From positions 62,001 through 126,000 of the forward strand of contig JABLYA010000006.1 in assembly GCA_013177855.1 (NCBI GenBank): a DNA stretch of 64,000 bases, in the 5' to 3' direction. Positions 61,203 to 64,000 of this stretch are shown here, piece after piece. This stretch comes from Ignavibacteria bacterium. Lineage in GTDB: Bacteria > Bacteroidota > Ignavibacteria > Ch128b. The translations under genes were made by a program, and so were the position numbers. The notes beneath the pieces are model-generated. The model was not told where the DNA came from. It made no database searches and saw only the letters and a list, made by a program, of their open reading frames with translations. The stretch's first letter is position 1. The number at the start of each line of letters is the position of its first letter.

Positions 61203-61206
61203 ATTG

Positions 61207-61287
61207 TACCCTTGACAGGATTCGAACCCGCATTTCCAACATCCGATTACAGATAACTGTTTCGAAGACAAAACTGGTTACAAGGGC
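61207..61287 (-). tRNA. Aberrant tRNA, anticodon uncertain
   Basis: Acceptor GCCCTTG/CAAGGGT and T-arm GCGGG-TTCGAAT-CCTGT are good. Between them two hairpins compete: TTTGT-CTTCGAA-ACA (would read anticodon TCG, Arg) and ATCTG-TAAT-CGGAT (a 4-nt loop). D-arm not normal; 81 nt. Either a degenerate gene or one altered by insertion. Confidence 0.55.
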
Positions 61288-61353
61288 AATAACAGATTAC
61301 TGTTTTTGTTTTTCTTAACCTGAAAGTTTTAAAAATTGCTGTTAGTAATCTTG

Positions 61354-61425
61354 AGCACTTACCAGACAACGATTCTGGAACGTCAGTTTACGAAACTGAT
61401 ATTTTGCCAATTAAACTATAAGTGC
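61354..61425 (-). tRNA. tRNA-Thr (CGT)
   Basis: Acceptor GCACTTA/TAAGTGC, anticodon stem TCAGT/ACTGA with loop TTCGTAA, T-stem CCAGA/TCTGG with an unusual loop ATCGTTG lacking the normal TTC. Confidence 0.8.
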
Positions 61426-61430
61426 ATTTG

Positions 61431-61501
61431 AGCCTTCTATCAGAATTGAACTGATGTCTTCGGGTTACAAATCCGATATAATACCACTATACTAAGAAGG
61501 C
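61431..61501 (-). tRNA. tRNA-Thr (TGT)
   Basis: Acceptor GCCTTCT/AGAAGGC, anticodon loop TTTGTAA on stem TCGG/CCGA with one A-C mismatch next to the loop, T-arm loop TTCAATT. 71 nt. Confidence 0.85.
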
Positions 61502-61507
61502 AGTTGA

Positions 61508-61579
61508 GCCGTTGGAGGGATTCGAACCCCGATTAAAACCCTTACGGGATCTTGATTACAAGTCAAGTGGAGCTCCAAC
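61508..61579 (-). tRNA. Aberrant tRNA-Thr-like gene (TGT) lacking a D-arm
   Basis: Anticodon stem CTTGA/TCAAG with loop CTTGTAA and a normal T-arm (TTCGAAT). The D-arm is missing and an extra hairpin CCC-GTAA-GGG fills the variable region. The 5' acceptor bases GTTGGAG also belong to the end of the DUF6088-like gene, so the 5' half seems replaced by fused host sequence. Confidence 0.5.
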
Positions 61580-62179
61580 ATAGCACCCAATAAAGCTCGT
61601 GTAGCTGGTGGATATTTTAAAGATAGGCGAACCAATGTTTTGACTTCTCTGTCTGTAAAATTTTTGATAAGGGCTAAAAAACGCTTGCAGGATGATTCAA
61701 TACTAGCATCAGGTATTTTTTTGATGTAGCGAATGGCATCCAGCAACTGCAACAAAGGAATATTTTCTCTTGTAATGGTATTTTTTTTGTTTTACAAAAG
61801 CAATAGTATAGAGTCCTCGTTTAAAATTAGGGCGAATTTGATTTTTGCCTATTTGTATAATATTGCTTACCTGTGTAGTTAAACCCAATTGGTTATAAAT
61901 ACTATAACCCGTAAGATAACCTGTAATTTTTCCGTTTTCTTCCAACAGGTCTTTTACTACTTGTGCCTGAGTGGGTTGCAGATTACCAAAAGGGGTGATT
62001 TCGGGTTTGTAGTATTTCCCTTTGGATAGCTTGGCAATCTTGCCCGAAGCAACCATACGGTTCAGGGCTTTTATTACTGCCTCTTTTTGGCTCACCTCTG
62101 TTGTAAAGTCAGCATAGGTGAATACATATCCCTTGGGCAGCCTGTCAATTATAAATGCTATTTTTTCAGCTATTTTCAT
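61572..62179 (-). pseudogene. DUF6088/AbiEi-like antitoxin gene, frameshifted and truncated at its 3' end
   Basis: ATG 62179 (MKIAEKIAFIIDRLPKG). N-terminal winged helix: FTYADFTTEVSQKEAVIKAL, NRMVASGKIAKLSKGKYYKP, typical of DUF6088 proteins related to type IV antitoxin AbiEi; then GYLTGYSIYNQLGLTTQVSN. After KQK an extra A shifts the frame; corrected, it reads NTITRENIPLLQLLDAIRYI...ALLGAMLE and then runs into the tRNA at 61579. The promoter (62195) overlaps an inverted-repeat operator. No AbiEii toxin gene follows. Probably a host fragment. Confidence 0.75.
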
Positions 62180-62194
62180 TCTTTTTTTGCAGTT

Positions 62195-62202
62195 CAAAGA
62201 TA
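62195..62202 (-). promoter_or_regulatory. -7 promoter element TATCTTTG of the DUF6088 gene
   Basis: TAnnTTTG match 16 bp upstream of ATG 62179. Confidence 0.55.
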
Positions 62203-62209
62203 GTTATAT

Positions 62210-62239
62210 TGTCCAGTATATTAGTAAATAAACTGGACA
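62210..62239. promoter_or_regulatory. Inverted-repeat operator at the DUF6088 promoter
   Basis: TGTCCAGT and ACTGGACA, 14 bp apart, lying between the -7 box and the -33 region. AbiEi antitoxins are known to repress their own promoter through inverted repeats; the same is likely here. Confidence 0.65.
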
Positions 62240-62278
62240 TTTTGAAATTTGATAAGTTTGAAAATTGTCTGAACACAA

Positions 62279-62584
62279 TTACTTGATTTTAGGAATAACA
62301 TGATTTTTATTGTAAACCCTTTTAAAATCTAAACTTTTGCCCCAAAAATTGATTAACAAATCATCTGCGATGCCATATGCTTTGCAATAGTTAATGGCTT
62401 GTGCTTTGTGCAAGTCTTCTAATTTTTCAATGGCTTTTATTTCTACCATAACTTCCCCTTCTACAAAAAAATCAACTCGCAGGGTAACTTCTATAGCTTT
62501 TTCTTTTATTTGTTCACGCTTTGTTTTGTTTTTCAAAGGTTTTTGCGAACCTCCGTTCTCGTTTTCTTTCTTTTGTTTCGCCAT
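62279..62584 (-). CDS. GxxExxY-family protein fragment with replaced N-terminus, 101 aa
   Basis: Residues about 36-80 (LRVDFFVEGEVMVEIKAIEK, then LHKAQAINYCKAYGI and LLINF) match the second half of GxxExxY (PF13366) proteins, small nuclease-like domain proteins of Bacteroidetes. The first half with the G-x-x-E-x-x-Y motif is absent; instead there is a Lys-rich leader (MAKQKKENENGGSQKPLKNK). Probably non-functional host remnant or a chimera. Confidence 0.6.
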   Translation of the reverse strand: MAKQKKENENGGSQKPLKNKTKREQIKEKAIEVTLRVDFFVEGEVMVEIKAIEKLEDLHKAQAINYCKAYGIADDLLINFWGKSLDFKRVYNKNHVIPKIK

Positions 62585-62984
62585 TTTCAGGTGTCAATAT
62601 TTAAAATTTTTAATGTCTGCTAAGTTAAGTTTTATAGTTGCATTATTGTTATAAGCTCGTTGACAAAACTAAATGTGCCATTTACTAATCATTCTTAACA
62701 TTTGCTCTCAATTCCTTTATGCCCGCTACTTTATAGTGTCTTATTTCTATTTTGAGTTGTAAAAGCAACATAAATCAGCATTTAGTTTTTCTTAAAATTA
62801 TTTATGATAAATATATTCTTTTTGAGCAAAAATATATCTTTATATAATAACTACTATGAATTTTCTTTAAATATTTTCTTGTCTTCAGACCAATTTTTAA
62901 ACCGCTATAATTACTTTTAGGCTGCTGTGCCTCCTGTAAAATAGAATAGGTTAAAAATTACAGAAATTTAAATATGCATCTTGC
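62585..62984. other. Non-coding region of host-like composition
   Basis: About 400 bp, less AT-rich at its left end and with no gene that I can support. A/T runs near 62800-62880. No tRNA recognised. Confidence 0.4.
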
Positions 62985-63077
62985 TTACAACTGAATCTGT
63001 TTCAGTTCTTTTTTGCCGTTTCGGACGATTTCGATTTGTAATACATGCCCTACTTCCAACTTGTCCCACAACGGCAT
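62985..63077 (-). pseudogene. C-terminal fragment of a PDZ-like host protein
   Basis: Frame reads MPLWDKLEVGHVLQIEIVRN-GKKEL to a stop at 62985; the V-G-x-V-L-x-I-E-I-x-R-N-G-K pattern is like the last strand of a PDZ domain. Upstream, the open frame runs straight into the 3' end of a tRNA-like gene. No start of its own beyond an internal ATG. Confidence 0.45.
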
Positions 63078-63083
63078 TATTTG

Positions 63084-63146
63084 AGCCAACAACCAGTTAC
63101 GATCTGGTGATTTATGGATACGTTTTCCCTACTAAACTATGTCGGC
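63084..63146 (-). tRNA. Truncated tRNA-like gene (possible Met, CAT)
   Basis: Acceptor GCCGACA/TGTTGGC and T-stem ACCAG/CTGGT with loop ATCGTAA are present; the anticodon arm is short (GTATCCATAAATC, containing CAT). 63 nt in all, so probably defective or affected by a deletion. Confidence 0.4.
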
Positions 63147-63168
63147 ATTAGTGGACATCTGCAGAATT

Positions 63169-63263
63169 TCACTGCCTTGCCAACACATCACAAGGATATG
63201 TGTCAGGATTTTTGTCTTTCAGTTCTTCACTTTCAGAACTACCTGTGATGTCTAAAAAAGTCG
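63169..63263 (-). pseudogene. C-terminal fragment of an unidentified protein
   Basis: Open frame ITGSSESEELKDKNPDTYPC...LARQ, stop at 63169, entering directly from the 3' end of the tRNA-Pro-like gene with no start codon. Normal-looking codon use suggests a real gene tail joined to tRNA sequence. Confidence 0.35.
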
Positions 63264-63330
63264 AAGGTGTGCGATTTGAACGCCAACTCAATATCCCAAA
63301 TATTGTGTGTTACCAGGTTACACCACACCC
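63264..63330 (-). tRNA. tRNA-Pro (TGG), possibly shortened
   Basis: Acceptor GGGTGTG/CACACCT, anticodon stem CAATA/TATTG with loop TTTGGGA, T-loop TTCAAAT. The T-stem appears short, so total length is only about 67 nt. Confidence 0.65.
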
Positions 63331-63404
63331 TCGTTTTCCCAATATGTCAAAGACCGTTTGTTCATTGTTATGAACGTGTATAAGTGGTGAGAGTCGAACA
63401 ATAT

Positions 63405-63516
63405 CCATAAAAAGAAAAACGCCCTGAACATCGTTTGATTGTCCAAGGCGTATTTTCTTTTGTAATGTGGATATATATGTTGGTTGAAGTGCTACAAAAT
63501 CAACACGCCTTGGACA
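63405..63516 (-). promoter_or_regulatory. Transcription attenuator: terminator with competing anti-terminator
   Basis: On the leftward strand three segments compete. A is TGTCCAAGGCGT (63505-63516, in the leader ORF), B is ACGCCTTGGACA (63440-63451), C is TGTTCAGGGCGT (63419-63430) followed by TTTTCTTTTT. A:B pairs perfectly over 12 bp; B:C pairs over 12 bp with two wobbles to make a U-tailed terminator. Only one can form at a time. Confidence 0.75.
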
Positions 63517-63602
63517 CTGGCTGGTCTGCCTGTGGGTCTACCTGCTGTTCCAACTGTAGTGGTTGGTGTAGTTGTTACCATATATCCTCTGCGTGTCATC
63601 AT
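63492..63602 (-). CDS. Threonine-rich leader peptide, 36 aa
   Basis: ATG 63602: MMTRRGYMVTTTPTTTVGTA, then a Gly/Arg/Pro stretch, ending VQGVLIL. Nine of the first 24 residues are Thr, including two runs of three. Segment A of the attenuator lies in codons 29-33, so a ribosome stalled at the Thr codons would leave A free to pair with B and prevent termination; one that reads on covers A and lets the terminator form. This is the layout of amino-acid operon leaders. The structural gene expected downstream is not present. Confidence 0.65.
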   Translation of the reverse strand: MMTRRGYMVTTTPTTTVGTAGRPTGRPASVQGVLIL

Positions 63603-64000
63603 AATTTAAGTCGTTTTCAAAAGTTATATATTAACTAAAAAAAGTCGTTTTTTTCTATTTTTAAAATTTTTGTCTTTTTAATTATATTACAAAATTACTA
63701 TAAAGTTTTAAAAATAAAAAAATATTTTAAAATTATTTTACAAGTTATTGATATTCATAGGTTTTAGTAATAACAATATTAATTTAATAAAAACTACATA
63801 TATCTGTATAGAATTTTCAGAAAATTGATGGACATATTATTTATATTGACACTGACCAAATATTTTTTTTTAGAAATTTTAATGAAATAAGAGAAAGGTT
63901 TGAAAAAAACATTAATAATACTATATTCAAAAAATCAAATTAATTGAATATAGCGATGCTCAGATATATTTAGGTTTTAATTTTTAATATATAAACTAAA
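63603..64000. other. AT-rich region at window edge with a startless frame
   Basis: No supported gene. A rightward open frame without start (63812-63943) reads GHIIYIDTDQIFFFRNFNEI; Y-x-D-T-D-x-x-F is reminiscent of motif C of family B DNA polymerases, so it may be a fragment or a frameshifted piece. Otherwise only A/T runs. Confidence 0.3.

Noticed and set aside
60930-61271. A 113-codon leftward frame across three tRNA genes
   Set aside because: Overlaps well-formed tRNA-Gly and tRNA-Arg genes; product has no natural composition.
63435-63638. A 67-codon rightward Cys-rich frame
   Set aside because: Antisense to the leader peptide and attenuator; the Cys/Ser richness mirrors Thr codons on the other strand.
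1-64000. Bacterial chromosome with an integrated prophage instead of a phage genome
   Set aside because: Host-type genes are isolated islands among phage genes, with no integrase, attachment sites or housekeeping operons at either end; chimeric assembly stays possible for the islands.

Overview
The window looks like part of the genome of a large, AT-rich, T4-related (jumbo-type) phage of a Bacteroidetes host. Phage signals: a long tail/baseplate-type protein, a holin and an M15 peptidase, an SbcC/gp46-like recombination ATPase, a small phage sigma factor, a tRNA cluster, an RNA-repair pair (RlaP-like nucleotidyltransferase and a KxNG ligase) and many short phage hypotheticals. Host signals: promoters with the Bacteroidetes -7 element TAnnTTTG, and embedded genes of clear Bacteroidetes type (type IX secretion C-terminal domain, Lon, UspA, GrpE-DnaJ).

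Layout. 0-4 kb: tail protein (runs off the left edge) and two unknowns. 4-9.5 kb: XPD/DinG-type helicase, a broken adenine methyltransferase, small lipoprotein, VWA and zinc-ribbon proteins. 9.5-18 kb: duplicated-domain protein, then host-like DNA (lipoprotein, tandem UspA, Lon 3' fragment) and a 1422-residue T9SS cargo protein. 18-30 kb: peptidase, an Asn-rich repeat protein and a run of proteins sharing an N-terminal tag like the T4 capsid-targeting sequence, then holin, phage DnaJ and a leucine-rich-repeat protein. 30-40.6 kb: sigma factor and mostly leftward small genes behind TAnnTTTG promoters, including the RNA-repair enzymes and an HD-domain protein. 40.7-42.7 kb: a host-type grpE-dnaJ operon with its own upstream repeats. 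42.7-45.4 kb: leftward phage genes including two membrane-anchored GAF-like paralogues.

45.4-53.7 kb is the most striking part: an 8,259-bp transposon with perfect 26-bp terminal inverted repeats, an 8-bp target duplication (AAAAATTA) and an IS1595/ISXO2-type transposase. Its cargo is a GIY-YIG-like/helicase/methyltransferase single-chain protein, a DUF3892-like protein, a protein with a HEPN Rx4-6H motif, two tandem HExxH proteins and a small duplicated-motif protein. It looks like a complete mobile restriction/defence cassette sitting in a phage.

53.7-60.7 kb returns to phage genes (zinc ribbon, SbcC-like ATPase, beta-class DNA methyltransferase, YkuK/RNase H-like protein). 60.7-63.6 kb holds a leftward tRNA cluster with several abnormal tRNAs, interleaved with fragments of host genes (AbiEi-like DUF6088, GxxExxY), and a leader-peptide attenuator rich in threonine codons.

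At least eleven genes are split by single-base shifts, mostly next to homopolymers. The simplest reading is residual indel errors in the assembly, so broken genes here should not be taken as biological pseudogenes without re-sequencing. The several host-type islands could be real gene capture or chimeric assembly; the sequence alone does not decide.
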